This document shows positions 53,919 through 63,107 of a stretch of DNA of 64,000 nucleotides, piece by piece. Each line of letters opens with the position of its first letter. Position 1 is the stretch's first letter. The stretch comes from Niveispirillum cyanobacteriorum (GTDB taxonomy: Bacteria > Pseudomonadota > Alphaproteobacteria > Azospirillales > Azospirillaceae). The DNA is taken from contig NZ_CP025612.1 of the NCBI RefSeq assembly GCF_002868735.1, positions 744,001 through 808,000 of the forward strand. The letters are read 5' to 3'. Below the pieces are notes generated by a model, which was given only the letters and a program-made list of their open reading frames with translations, made no database searches and was not told the DNA's origin. Both the position numbers and the translations under genes were made by a program.

Positions 53919-54976
53919 GATGCCTTTTCCAAGGAAAGCGGAATTACGGGAAGATCAAGGTGACGGCAGGCATAGGCACCCCAGGGATGCCATCGTCGTT
54001 CGCCTTCATAGATCTGAACCGGCCCGTCCCATGGGGCCGGTACCCGCCGTCCGGGCCGGTCCGCCACCAGGGTGGCCAGGATAGGGTCTTGCGACAGATG
54101 GGCGTTGATGGTCGCCATATCCGCCGACAGGTCGAACCGCCGCCGCAGCCGGGCCGCGATGCCCGACAGTGACTTGATATCGCCGGTACGGATCACAGCC
54201 TTCAACGCGTCCCAGCCGGGAAGGGCAGTGACGGTGACGTCGCCATCGGACAGTTGCCGCCGCCAGACCCCGTCCAACACTTGCTCTGCTGCATCACCTT
54301 GCGCCACGATGGCATTCAGCAGATCGGGCCAGTCCAGGGGTGGGCGGTAAGCCAAGCGAAGGATCACCCCATCCTGCGCCACGCTGCCCTCCACCCGGTC
54401 TGACGCCAGAGCCTGCCGGCGCAGATCACGCGGGGGCCGGCCATAGAGTGACTGGAACGTCTCGTTGAATCGCCTGATGCTGCCGAAGCCGGATGCCAGC
54501 GCCACCTCCGCCATGGGCAACGCCGTCTCATGCAGAAGCTGTTTGGCGAACAGCACGCGCCGCGTCTGCGCCACGGCGATAGGGCTTGCGCCCAGATGCT
54601 GCTTGAACAGGCGGCGCAACTGCCGCTCCCCAACACCCAGCCGCCCGGCCAGGGCATCTACGCTGGCTTCCTCACCATCCAGCGCGCCCTCCGCGATCAG
54701 GGCCAGCCCGCGCGAGACAGTGTTGGAGGTGCCGCGCCAGACGGCAAGGTCAGGTGCGGCTTCAGGTCGGCAGCGCAGGCAGGGCCGGAACCCCGCCTCC
54801 TGTGCGGCGGCTGCCGTCGGGTAGAAGCAGCAATTCTCCGCCTTGGGCGTGCGGGCCGGGCAGATGGGGCGGCAGTAGATGCCGGTGGTTAGCACCGCCG
54901 TGAAGAAACGCCCGTCAAAGCGGGCATCCCTGGTTTCAACAGCGCGGTAGCAGGCGGTGGGGTCGAGCGTTTCCAT
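53915..54976 (-). CDS. Ada-AlkA fusion lacking the glycosylase core
   Basis: A 353-aa protein. The N-terminal Ada domain has its four cysteines (Cys35, Cys39, Cys66, Cys69), Cys35 being the methyl acceptor, in G-I-Y-C-R-P-I-C-P-A-R. An AraC-type DNA-binding domain spans about 85-185, then the AlkA N-terminal beta domain (from I-L-R-L-A-Y-R-P-P-L-D-W) to P-G-R-R-V-P-A-P-W-D-G (residue 318). Full-length relatives then carry about 145 residues with the HhH-GPD glycosylase; here the sequence jumps to R-R-W-H-P-W-G-A-Y-A-C-R-H-L, the family's C-terminal W-x-P-W-R-A-Y region. Regulation may survive but base excision should not. ATG 54976 preferred over 55003. Confidence 0.82.
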   Translation of the reverse strand: METLDPTACYRAVETRDARFDGRFFTAVLTTGIYCRPICPARTPKAENCCFYPTAAAAQEAGFRPCLRCRPEAAPDLAVWRGTSNTVSRGLALIAEGALDGEEASVDALAGRLGVGERQLRRLFKQHLGASPIAVAQTRRVLFAKQLLHETALPMAEVALASGFGSIRRFNETFQSLYGRPPRDLRRQALASDRVEGSVAQDGVILRLAYRPPLDWPDLLNAIVAQGDAAEQVLDGVWRRQLSDGDVTVTALPGWDALKAVIRTGDIKSLSGIAARLRRRFDLSADMATINAHLSQDPILATLVADRPGRRVPAPWDGPVQIYEGERRWHPWGAYACRHLDLPVIPLSLEKAS

Positions 54977-55049
54977 GCCCTGATCCTGCCACGGGCCGCC
55001 CATGGGGGCTCGCGGTTTTCGGACATGGACGGTGGTGTTGCACTACCAC

Positions 55050-55775
55050 TTATGGGAAGCGGCAGACCTCGCCCGTCACCTCCACAAACGACCGGGCACC
55101 TGCACCGACCGTCAGGCGCACTTCCTTGTCGCTGGAGATCAGGTTGTGGGTCAGCGGCAGGACGCCATTGACCTCGTCCACCTTGCCATTGGCATCAGTG
55201 AAACGAATCTTCACGGGCTTGGTCGGATCGTACCAGGCTTCCGGGCTGCCACCATCATTACGGGCCGGCACACCCTCACCCGTCACGATGATGGCCCCAT
55301 CGGCAAAGGCCACCTGCGTGTTCGATCCCCGGTAGATCGGGGTGGGCAGCACGAATCGCTTTGTGTCGGGCCGTGCACAGGAACGCGGATTGCTGGTCTG
55401 TTCGATGACGAAGGCCATGCGTTCGGGGTTCACCCCCTCTGCCAGCTTACGGGCCACCAGTTCGGTGATCTTGGCCAGTTCGCCGCTCGGCACCTCGCGC
55501 TGCAGCCGGATTTCCAGCTCGTTGGCTCGAATTTCTTGGGTCTGGGCGATCTGCTGCAATTGCTGGGCGCGACGTTCGGCCTTGTCCTTGGCCGCCGTCA
55601 TATTGGCCAGCTCTTCCTGGATGGAGCCTTCGCGGGACTTCAGCTGCTCCACACCAACCAGATAGGAGAAGCCGGCAACACCGCCCAGTACAGCCAGAAC
55701 CAGGGCAGCCTTGCCCACACGGCCCCAGATGCGACGGCGGTAGCGGCGGCGGTGGTCGTAGAGGCCGTAGCTCAT
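55050..55775 (-). CDS. Conserved hypothetical membrane-anchored coiled-coil protein
   Basis: A 241-aa protein I do not recognise by name. A basic N-terminus (H-R-R-R-Y-R-R-R) and one membrane helix (A-A-L-V-L-A-V-L-G-G-V-A-G-F-S-Y-L) are followed by a coiled coil of about 60 residues (K-D-K-A-E-R-R-A-Q-Q-L-Q-Q-I) and a beta-rich periplasmic C-terminal domain with two Cys. The gap towards gpx contains a GC-rich hairpin. Confidence 0.78.
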   Translation of the reverse strand: MSYGLYDHRRRYRRRIWGRVGKAALVLAVLGGVAGFSYLVGVEQLKSREGSIQEELANMTAAKDKAERRAQQLQQIAQTQEIRANELEIRLQREVPSGELAKITELVARKLAEGVNPERMAFVIEQTSNPRSCARPDTKRFVLPTPIYRGSNTQVAFADGAIIVTGEGVPARNDGGSPEAWYDPTKPVKIRFTDANGKVDEVNGVLPLTHNLISSDKEVRLTVGAGARSFVEVTGEVCRFP

Positions 55776-55882
55776 CTCTTCCCAGGCAAATCAACAGGAT
55801 GGGGCGGGCCCGTCCACATGGACGGCATGCCCGACCCTAACCCAGCCTGTAAGACAATTACAAGGGGCGGGGATTGATCCCG

Positions 55883-56458
55883 TCAGCCCTTGGGCAGCGC
55901 CTTCTCAATGGCGGCGGTCAACTCGGCGCTGTCCGGCGTCACCTTGGAGCCATAGGCCTCAATCAGGTTACCATCGGTGCCGATCAGGTACTTGTGGAAA
56001 TTCCACTTCGGCTCACCCTTCTGTTCGGCAAGCCACTTGTACATCGGGTGGGCATTGGGGCCCTTAACCGGCTCCTTTGTGGTCATGGGGAAGTCGATGG
56101 CAAAATTGACTTCGCAGAATTCCTTGATCTCCTTCGTGCTTCCCGGCTCCTGACCGCCGAAATCATTCGACGGCACGCCCAGCACGACCAGACCCTTGTC
56201 CTTGTACTTCTCCCACAGGGCCTGCAGGCCCTTATACTGAGGCGTGTAGCCGCACATGGAGGCGGTATTAACCACCAGCACCGTCTTGCCGCGATAGGCA
56301 TCAAATTTCAGCGGCCCGCCCTCGATGGCAGTGAAACCGAAATCATAGGCGTTGGCCGCCTGCGCGGTACCGGTCATGCCCATCACCCCCATCATCGCCA
56401 GACCACCGGCCAGCGCCAGCATGGCCCGTCGGCCCATGGTCGTCACCTTGTCACCCAT
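55883..56458 (-). CDS. Exported glutathione peroxidase
   Basis: A 191-aa thiol peroxidase with an N-terminal signal (a twin-Arg-like G-R-R-A-M-L-A-L-A-G-G ending T-A-Q-A-A). The fold's catalytic Cys is in N-T-A-S-M-C-G-Y-T-P-Q-Y; the Trp-Asn motif is K-W-N-F-H-K. It likely reduces hydroperoxides in the periplasm, probably using thioredoxin-like donors since it lacks Sec. M8 (MGRRAM) is an alternative start. Confidence 0.9.
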   Translation of the reverse strand: MGDKVTTMGRRAMLALAGGLAMMGVMGMTGTAQAANAYDFGFTAIEGGPLKFDAYRGKTVLVVNTASMCGYTPQYKGLQALWEKYKDKGLVVLGVPSNDFGGQEPGSTKEIKEFCEVNFAIDFPMTTKEPVKGPNAHPMYKWLAEQKGEPKWNFHKYLIGTDGNLIEAYGSKVTPDSAELTAAIEKALPKG

Positions 56459-56524
56459 GATGCACCTGTAAAAGGAACGTTCGGACCAACAATGTAGTAC
56501 GGGTGGGCCGTCCGTCCAGGCCTA

Positions 56525-56758
56525 TCAAAGCCTTGTAGCTACCTGTCTGGAGTTGCCATTGCGTTCCAGACAGCGTTCAAGCGCATCGGCGCGGGCCTCT
56601 GCCGCACCATTGGCCGGCATGGAGGCCTGGATATAGGCGGCGCAATTGGCGAAATGCGGATGTTCGTCGGCCACGGCCAGCGGCGGGCTCACGGCCTGCG
56701 GACTGCCACAGGCCGTCAGCATGAAGATCGGGATCAGAACCAGGACCAAGCGGCCCAT
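56525..56758 (-). CDS. Small lipoprotein, unknown function
   Basis: A 77-aa lipoprotein: I-P-I-F-M-L-T-A-C lipobox then a short helical region with two further cysteines (F-A-N-C-A-A-Y and L-E-R-C-L). ATG 56758 has an AAAGGAGG site at ideal spacing. The frame continues upstream to 57328 over the isochorismatase gene, which is a shadow. Confidence 0.72.
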   Translation of the reverse strand: MGRLVLVLIPIFMLTACGSPQAVSPPLAVADEHPHFANCAAYIQASMPANGAAEARADALERCLERNGNSRQVATRL

Positions 56759-56869
56759 CGCCGCCTCCTTTATTGCAGTGCAAAAGCCTGCGCAGGATCG
56801 GTGATCGCTGCTTGCCGGAAAGTGATCCAACGCACATGCTGCATCGCATGGCTGTATCCGGAGACCCCT

Positions 56870-57424
56870 GTGATAACCGACACGGCACCCCCCAACCTGC
56901 TCCTGTCCACGGACAGCCGGTTGGTGATCATTGATGTACAGGACCGACTGCTGGCCGCCATCGACGGTGCCGATGCGGTGGTGGCCAATTGCGTCAAGCT
57001 GGTGACGGCGGCCAACCGTCTGGGCGTGCTGGTCGCAGCCACCGAACAGAACCCCGAAGGCATTGGCCCCACCACATCGGCGCTCGCTGCCCTGATCCAG
57101 CGCAGCTTCGGCAAGTCGCATTTCTCCGCCGCCCGTCAGGCTGATTTCCTGGCCTGGGCCGCCGCCGGGGGCACGGTGCTGCTGGCAGGGACAGAAACAC
57201 ATGTCTGCGTGCTGCAGACTGCGCTGGGGCTGAAAGCCCTCGGACTGCGCGTTGCCGTCATCATCGACGCCGCCGGCTCCCGCACTGCCGTGAGCAAACA
57301 GGCAGCGCTTGATCGTCTGCGCTTCCATGGGGTGGAGCTGATCACGGTTGAGATGGTGCTGTTCGAATGGCTGGAACGCTATGACCGGCCGGAGTTCAAG
57401 GAACTGCTGCGGCTGATTAAGTGA
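56870..57424 (+). CDS. Isochorismatase family hydrolase
   Basis: A 184-aa cysteine hydrolase with the Asp-Lys-Cys triad: I-D-V-Q-D, F-G-K-S-H-F-S, and E-T-H-V-C-V. Members include nicotinamidases and N-carbamoyl hydrolases; substrate unknown. The start is GTG 56870 with GGAGA five bases upstream. It reads divergently from the small lipoprotein gene. Confidence 0.87.
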   Translation: MITDTAPPNLLLSTDSRLVIIDVQDRLLAAIDGADAVVANCVKLVTAANRLGVLVAATEQNPEGIGPTTSALAALIQRSFGKSHFSAARQADFLAWAAAGGTVLLAGTETHVCVLQTALGLKALGLRVAVIIDAAGSRTAVSKQAALDRLRFHGVELITVEMVLFEWLERYDRPEFKELLRLIK

Positions 57425-57430
57425 TCTATC

Positions 57431-57466
57431 TAGGTCAGGTGGAGGCTTCTGCCTCCACCTGACCTA
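57431..57466. terminator. Strong hairpin between convergent isochorismatase and glcB
   Basis: A perfect 16-bp stem (57431-57446 with 57451-57466) and TTCT loop, seven bases after the isochorismatase stop and eight bases after the glcB stop. It serves both directions; there is no long T-run. Confidence 0.72.
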
Positions 57467-57474
57467 CGGCCCGA

Positions 57475-59643
57475 TCAGCCCCGCGCCTTCAGCGCCCGAC
57501 GGTGCTTGTGCAGCAGCGGTTCGGTATAGCCGCTGGGCTGTTCCACGCCCTTGAACACCAGATCACAGGCGGCCTGAAACGCGATGGAACTGTCGAAGTC
57601 CGGTGCCATAGGGCGATAGGCGGGGTCGCCCGCATTCTGCCCATCGACCACGGCGGCCATGCGCTTCATCACGGCCAGCACCTGCGCCTCGGTACACACG
57701 CCATGCAACAGCCAGTTGGCGATATGCTGGCTGGAAATGCGCAGGGTGGCGCGGTCTTCCATCAGGCCGACATTGTGGATGTCGGGCACCTTTGAACAGC
57801 CGATCCCCTGATCAATCCAACGCACGACATACCCCAGAATACCCTGGGCATTATTCTCCAGCTCCTCATTGATCTCCGCCTCCGACCAGTTGATGCCGCG
57901 TGCCAGCGGGATGGTAAGGATATCGCGCAGGGAAGCGCGGGGGCGCGACGACAGTTCGGCCTGCCGGGCCACCACGTCGACCTGATGATAATGCAGGGCG
58001 TGCAGAGTGGCGGCGGTAGGTGAGGGGACCCAGGCAGTATTGGCACCCGCCATCGGATGGCCGATCTTGACCTTCAGCATTTCCGCCATCCGGTCGGGCA
58101 TGGCCCACATGCCCTTGCCGATTTGCGCATGGGACCGGAAGCCGGCGGCCAAACCGTTATCGACGTTCCAGTTCTCATAGGCGCTGATCCAAGCGGCGGC
58201 CTTCATGTCGGCCTTGCGGATCATGGGACCGGCCTGCATCGACGTGTGCATCTCATCGCCGGTGCGGTCCAGGAAGCCGGTATTGATAAAGCAGACCCGG
58301 TCCTTTGCAGCGCGAATACATTCCTTCAGGTTGACGGTGGTCCGCCGCTCCTCATCCATGATGCCGATCTTCAGCGTGTTGCGGGCAAGGCCCAGCACAT
58401 CCTCGATCCGGTCAAACAGATGGTTGGCAAAGGCCACTTCCTCCGGCCCATGCATCTTCGGCTTCACGATATAGACCGAGCCTGCCCGGCTGTTGGACAG
58501 GCCACCCGTGCGGCGCAGGTCGTGCAGGGCGATCAGGCTGGTAATGATGCCGTCCAGAATGCCTTCCGGCACCCAGCTGCCATCCTCGAAGGTGACGGCA
58601 TCAATGGTCATCAGATGCCCGACATTGCGGATGAACAGCAGCGACCGGCCATGCAGCGTCACCGTGCCAGCACCATCCGCAGAAATGTAGGTGCGATCGG
58701 GGTTCAAGGCGCGTTCCATGCTGCGCCCACCCTTCTCAAACGTCGCCGTCAGGTCGCCCTTCATCAGGCCCAGCCAGTTGCGATAGACGGTGACCTTGTC
58801 GGCGGCATCGACGGCGGCGATGCTGTCCTCGCAATCCATGATGGCGGTCAGGGCCGATTCCAAGACGATATCGGCCACACCCGCCGCATCGCCCTTGCCG
58901 ATGGCGTGCGAACGGTCGATGACGATGTCCAGATGCAGACCGTGATGGGTCAGCAGGATATTGGTTGGCGCAGCCGAATCGCCATTATAGCCCTTGAACT
59001 GTGCCACATGGGCCAGACCCGTCACCGACCCATCGGCCAGTGTCACCGACAGCGCACCATCAGCAACGCGGTAGCCGGTGGCGTCCTTATGGCTGCCGGA
59101 TGCCAGCGGGGCGGCACGGTCCAGAACCTCCCGCCCCTTGGCGATGACGGCAGCCCCGCGCACGGGGTCATAGCCCTTGGCCCCCGTGCCGACATAGCCG
59201 AGCGCATCAGTGCCATACAGCGCGTCATACAGGCTGCCCCAGCGGGCATTGGCGGCGTTCAGGGCGAAGCGGGTGTTCATCACCGGCACCACCAGCTGCG
59301 GCCCCGCCACTTGGCTGACCTCCGGGTCGGTATTGGCTGTGGTGATGGCAAAGTCAGGTCCTTCCGGCACCAGATAGCCGATATCCCGCAGGAACGCCTC
59401 ATAGGCTTCCGCGTCGATATCCTGCCCGCGCCGGGCGATATGCCAGCCATCGATCTTGGCCTGCAACGCCTCGCGACGGTCCAGCAACCGCTTGTTCACG
59501 GGGGCCAGATCCTTGAATAGGGACGCGAAGCCGGACCAGAAGGCACCCGGCTCCACACCCGTACCGGGCAGAGCCTCGGTTTCGATGAAGCGGTGGAGTT
59601 CGGCATTGACCTTCAGGCCATTGATATCGACGGTGGCGGACAT
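57475..59643 (-). CDS. glcB: Malate synthase G
   Basis: A 722-aa enzyme condensing glyoxylate with acetyl-CoA to malate. It has the G-form's long N-terminal extension and [21 protein letters not shown], the E-D-S-I-A-A-V-D-A motif, R-N-V-G-H-L-M and [13 protein letters not shown]. Together with the divergent IclR it fits glycolate/glyoxylate use. The long antisense open frame on the other strand is a shadow. Confidence 0.96.
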   Translation of the reverse strand: MSATVDINGLKVNAELHRFIETEALPGTGVEPGAFWSGFASLFKDLAPVNKRLLDRREALQAKIDGWHIARRGQDIDAEAYEAFLRDIGYLVPEGPDFAITTANTDPEVSQVAGPQLVVPVMNTRFALNAANARWGSLYDALYGTDALGYVGTGAKGYDPVRGAAVIAKGREVLDRAAPLASGSHKDATGYRVADGALSVTLADGSVTGLAHVAQFKGYNGDSAAPTNILLTHHGLHLDIVIDRSHAIGKGDAAGVADIVLESALTAIMDCEDSIAAVDAADKVTVYRNWLGLMKGDLTATFEKGGRSMERALNPDRTYISADGAGTVTLHGRSLLFIRNVGHLMTIDAVTFEDGSWVPEGILDGIITSLIALHDLRRTGGLSNSRAGSVYIVKPKMHGPEEVAFANHLFDRIEDVLGLARNTLKIGIMDEERRTTVNLKECIRAAKDRVCFINTGFLDRTGDEMHTSMQAGPMIRKADMKAAAWISAYENWNVDNGLAAGFRSHAQIGKGMWAMPDRMAEMLKVKIGHPMAGANTAWVPSPTAATLHALHYHQVDVVARQAELSSRPRASLRDILTIPLARGINWSEAEINEELENNAQGILGYVVRWIDQGIGCSKVPDIHNVGLMEDRATLRISSQHIANWLLHGVCTEAQVLAVMKRMAAVVDGQNAGDPAYRPMAPDFDSSIAFQAACDLVFKGVEQPSGYTEPLLHKHRRALKARG

Positions 59644-59718
59644 GGACGCGGACCTTCCCTGACAACTGGCGTTCTTTATCCACCCCTATCAGGGCCATTG
59701 CTGCCACGCAACACAGAA

Positions 59719-59745
59719 TGGAAGTCTTTCCACGATGCGGAAAGA
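59719..59745. promoter_or_regulatory. IclR operator cluster between glcB and iclR
   Basis: Two overlapping dyads: TGGAA-N4-TTCCA (59719-59732) and TCTTTCC-N7-GGAAAGA (59725-59745), in the 138-base gap between divergent glcB and iclR. IclR-family sites commonly have TGGAAA/TTTCCA arms. It likely mediates control of both genes. Confidence 0.6.
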
Positions 59746-59781
59746 TTGATAGGCTGACAGTCAGCAACCACCGGAATCATC

Positions 59782-60579
59782 ATGCCCAAAACCACCACCG
59801 ACAGCCCCGAACGCAACGGCAATGTCCAGGTCCTGACCCGCGCCATTGCCATCCTGAACCATCTGGCACAGGCCGATGGCGGGGCTAGCCTGACGGAGAT
59901 CGGTAATGCCGTGGGCTTGGCGGCCTCCACCACCCACCGCCTGCTGACCTCTCTGGAGTCGGAGCGTTATGTGCGCTTCGATGCGGAAACCAAGCTTTGG
60001 TCAGTGGGGGTGCAAGCCTTCATCATGGGCAACGGCTTCGTGCGCACCCGCGATCTGGTCCGTCTGGCCCGGCCCCATATGCGGGCCTTGATGGAGGCCA
60101 GCGGAGAGACGGTGAACCTTGCCATCGAGGATCAGGGGGCCGCCGTCTACTTGTCGCAGGTCGAATGCCGGGAGATGATGCGCACCTTTGCGCGGTTGGG
60201 CGCGCGGGTGCCCATGCATTGCTCTGGCGTCGGCAAGGCGCTTTTATCCGCGTTGGATGAGGCAGCGTTGCTCCGCCATGTCGAAAGGCACGGACTGACC
60301 CGGATGACGGCCCGAACCCTGACCGAACGGCCGGGTTTGAGCGCTGATCTGGCTGCGGCAAAGGCACGTGGCTACGCAATCGACGATGAAGAACACGCTG
60401 TTGGCCTGCGATGTGTCGCGGCACCCATCTTCAATGAACATGGCGATCCGGTTGGTGCCGTCTCACTTTCCGGTCCCATGGCACGCATAACCGATACGCG
60501 TATGCCCGTGCTGGGTGGGCTGGTCCGGCAGGCGGCAGGCCGCATAATGGCGGAAATTGGCGGTATTCCTGGACTTTAA
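59782..60579 (+). CDS. IclR family transcriptional regulator
   Basis: A 265-aa regulator. Its winged helix (S-L-T-E-I-G-N-A-V-G-L-A-A-S-T-T-H-R-L-L) and the GAF-like effector domain (C-S-G-V-G-K-A-L-L-S-A, D-D-E-E-H-A-V-G-L-R-C-V-A-A-P-I-F) are typical. It is divergent from glcB and close to the dyads above; glyoxylate or glycolate is a likely effector. Confidence 0.93.
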   Translation: MPKTTTDSPERNGNVQVLTRAIAILNHLAQADGGASLTEIGNAVGLAASTTHRLLTSLESERYVRFDAETKLWSVGVQAFIMGNGFVRTRDLVRLARPHMRALMEASGETVNLAIEDQGAAVYLSQVECREMMRTFARLGARVPMHCSGVGKALLSALDEAALLRHVERHGLTRMTARTLTERPGLSADLAAAKARGYAIDDEEHAVGLRCVAAPIFNEHGDPVGAVSLSGPMARITDTRMPVLGGLVRQAAGRIMAEIGGIPGL

Positions 60580-60711
60580 GCAGAAGTCTGGCATGCCTAT
60601 GTCCTCTCTTATACCATTCGAAATAAGGCGAAACGCTTGGGGCCATTTTGGGCCGGACAGCGTTAGACTATCTAAGAGACGTTGAGTTCACGATTGCAGG
60701 ATTTCCGGTCC

Positions 60712-61110
60712 ATGGGGCAACAGAAGCAAATCCTGGTTGTTGAGGACGAGTTCCTGATCGCCATACATGTGGCTGACATCATGGCCGACCTTGGTTTTGG
60801 TGTGATCGGACCCGCCGGAAACATCCAGCAGGCATTGGCCCTGATCGATGAAGGGCGTCTGGACGGCGCGATCCTGGACGTCAACCTGTCAGGGCAGCTG
60901 GTATTTCCCGTGGCATCGGCCCTGGCGGCCCGCAACGTTCCTTTCATCCTGACCAGCGGTTATGACGTGGCGGGACTTCCGGCAGAATGGAGGGACCGTC
61001 CGGTCCTTCGCAAGCCGGTGGCAGAACGGGACCTTGCCCGTCTGGCGCAATCGGTCTTCCTGGCGGAAACAGGCGAATTGATGAAGGTGGCGGGTGTCGG
61101 CCAGGCTTGA
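60712..61110 (+). CDS. Single-domain response regulator
   Basis: A 132-aa receiver: V-V-E-D-E-F, I-L-D-V-N-L-S and R-K-P-V. The D-V-N-L context and G-Y-D-V-A tail resemble receivers paired with HWE kinases. The end overlaps the kinase start by 17 bases, implying coupling. Confidence 0.9.
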   Translation: MGQQKQILVVEDEFLIAIHVADIMADLGFGVIGPAGNIQQALALIDEGRLDGAILDVNLSGQLVFPVASALAARNVPFILTSGYDVAGLPAEWRDRPVLRKPVAERDLARLAQSVFLAETGELMKVAGVGQA

Positions 61111-62995
61111 GACTGAAGCTCCCCATGGTGCTCGGCGCATCCTGCTGGTGGAAGACAGCCCCACGCAGGCCCTGCGCCTGCAGATCCTGCTGGAGGACGA
61201 GGGGTACACTGTCGAACTGGTAGACAGCGCGGAAGCGGCACTTCCCGTTCTAAACCGCACGCTGCCGCACCTGCTGATCGTTGATCACCATTTGCCGGGC
61301 ATGCAGGGTGGCGATCTATGCCGTTTGATCCGGTTGCATGTGGCAACCCTTTCCATGCCCATCCTGATGCTGACTGCCGACGAAACCCCGGCCCGTCAGC
61401 GTGAGGGACTGGACAGTGGCGCGGACGATTTCCTACCTAAATCCACCGACCCGGCCGTGCTGCTGCTGCGCGTGCGGCAGTTGCTGCGTCATGCGCGGCG
61501 TGACGATGACATGGATGTGCTGCCGCAAACCCAGTTCCGGCAGCCGCGTGCCCTGCTGGTGGGATTTGAATCCGTTCTGGAGTACGCCCTTCGCGCGCTG
61601 CTGCTGGAAGAGGGGTGCCGGATAACGGCGGTCAATACGGCCACACTAGCCCTGGCGCATCTGGCGCTGGAGCCGCAGGATGTAATACTGGTCAATGATC
61701 AACTTGCGGATATGGACGGGTTGGAGCTGTGTCGGCAATGCCGGTCCAGCCTGGGTACCGGCACCGCCTTGATCCTGGCATTGGGTGGGCAGCAGGATCT
61801 GGACCGGGTCCACCGGTTGCTGGGCGCAGGCATCGACGATCTGTTCGATCCAAAGGCGCCGCTGCCGCCGCTACGCGCGCGATTGCGGGCCATCCTGCGC
61901 CGCCGTTTTCTGGAAGAACAGAACCGGCGCCTCTTGGCCGATTTCCGAGAGAGGGAAGGGCGCGCACTGCGGCTGGAGGCGGAACGTAACGCCGCCCGCA
62001 CGCGTGCCATGCTGGCAGACCAGTTGGCAACGGTGAACCGGCGCCTCGCAGACCAGGCATTGATTACCGCCACTATCACCCGCAATGTGCCCGCAGCACT
62101 GATCCTGACAAATGGCGCGGGTATGGCGACATACCTTAACCCGCCCGCCATCGGCCTTCTGGGGGCAGAGCTGGAAGGCGCATCCCTGTTTGAAAAGCTG
62201 GGCGTAACACTGGGAAAGGGCGACATTTCCATCCCAGCCGTTGCGGAAAGTGCCGCAACCCTGGAACGACCCGATGGTCAACTGGTCCCGGTTCTCTATT
62301 CGATCACCCCGTTGGATGGTGATGAGGGGCCGGCAGGAGCCGTTGTGCAAATTATCGACGTGACCGAACGTCGTCAGGCTGAAGAACGACAAGAACTGCT
62401 GATGGCGGAGCTGTCGCATAGGGTCAAGAACACCCTGGCCACCGTGCTGTCGATTGGCAAGCAGACCCGCCGGCGTCATGCCGATACGGACAGTTTCTGG
62501 CAATCGTTTGAGGGCCGGCTACGGGCGCTGTCAGAGACGCATAACCTGCTGGCCGATCATTTCTGGGAATGGGTGCAGTTGGCCGACGTCATCCGGCATG
62601 AGGTGACGCCCTATGCCCAGGAACCACATGATGTGCGTATCGATGGACCCGCCATCGAACTGCGGCCCAAGGCGGCACTGGCCCTGGCGCTGGTCTTCCA
62701 CGAACTGGCCACTAACGCCGCCAAGTACGGAGCCTTTTCACAGGCCGGCGGACATCTGGAAGTGCTATGGACCCTGACCGATGGCGAACAGCCACGCATC
62801 CATCTCAGTTGGAAGGAAACCGGCGGCCCGCCCACGACGGTGCCGACCACCTCTGGCTTCGGCACAACCCTAATCCAGCGCTCGCTTGCCTACGAACTGC
62901 AAGGTGCAACGGCATTAAGGTTTGAACCCGACGGTCTGCGCTGCGACATCGAGTTTCCGTTCAGCGAAGTCATACGTCGGCGCAGCGGGGGATGA
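61094..62995 (+). CDS. HWE-family histidine kinase with two N-terminal receivers and a PAS-like region
   Basis: A 633-aa cytoplasmic kinase. Receiver 1 (residues 14-135) has Asp64 and Lys116. A degenerate receiver (about 150-270) follows, then a coiled coil, a PAS-like region (about 325-425), and an HWE kinase: phosphorylated His442 in L-S-H-R-V-K-N-T-L-A, the H-E-L-A-T-N-A-A-K-Y-G N-box, and W-K-E in the G1 box. The start is GTG 61094, overlapping the upstream receiver. No transmembrane part is seen. Confidence 0.88.
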   Translation: MSARLETEAPHGARRILLVEDSPTQALRLQILLEDEGYTVELVDSAEAALPVLNRTLPHLLIVDHHLPGMQGGDLCRLIRLHVATLSMPILMLTADETPARQREGLDSGADDFLPKSTDPAVLLLRVRQLLRHARRDDDMDVLPQTQFRQPRALLVGFESVLEYALRALLLEEGCRITAVNTATLALAHLALEPQDVILVNDQLADMDGLELCRQCRSSLGTGTALILALGGQQDLDRVHRLLGAGIDDLFDPKAPLPPLRARLRAILRRRFLEEQNRRLLADFREREGRALRLEAERNAARTRAMLADQLATVNRRLADQALITATITRNVPAALILTNGAGMATYLNPPAIGLLGAELEGASLFEKLGVTLGKGDISIPAVAESAATLERPDGQLVPVLYSITPLDGDEGPAGAVVQIIDVTERRQAEERQELLMAELSHRVKNTLATVLSIGKQTRRRHADTDSFWQSFEGRLRALSETHNLLADHFWEWVQLADVIRHEVTPYAQEPHDVRIDGPAIELRPKAALALALVFHELATNAAKYGAFSQAGGHLEVLWTLTDGEQPRIHLSWKETGGPPTTVPTTSGFGTTLIQRSLAYELQGATALRFEPDGLRCDIEFPFSEVIRRRSGG

Positions 62996-63107
62996 GGAAA
63001 CGCCAATCACCCCCATTGCTAACCATCTGACTATAAAAGAGAGTCGCACTTCAAAATAGAATCCACCCCGCCTACAACCAAAATATCGATAATTATACTT
63101 ATGGAAA

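Noticed and set aside
53915-54060. Frameshift as the cause of the missing AlkA core
   Set aside because: The C-terminal motif continues in the same frame, so a clean deletion fits better.
58057-59520. 487-codon open frame antisense to glcB
   Set aside because: It lies wholly opposite a clear malate synthase G, has no family features, and is typical of GC-rich antisense shadows.
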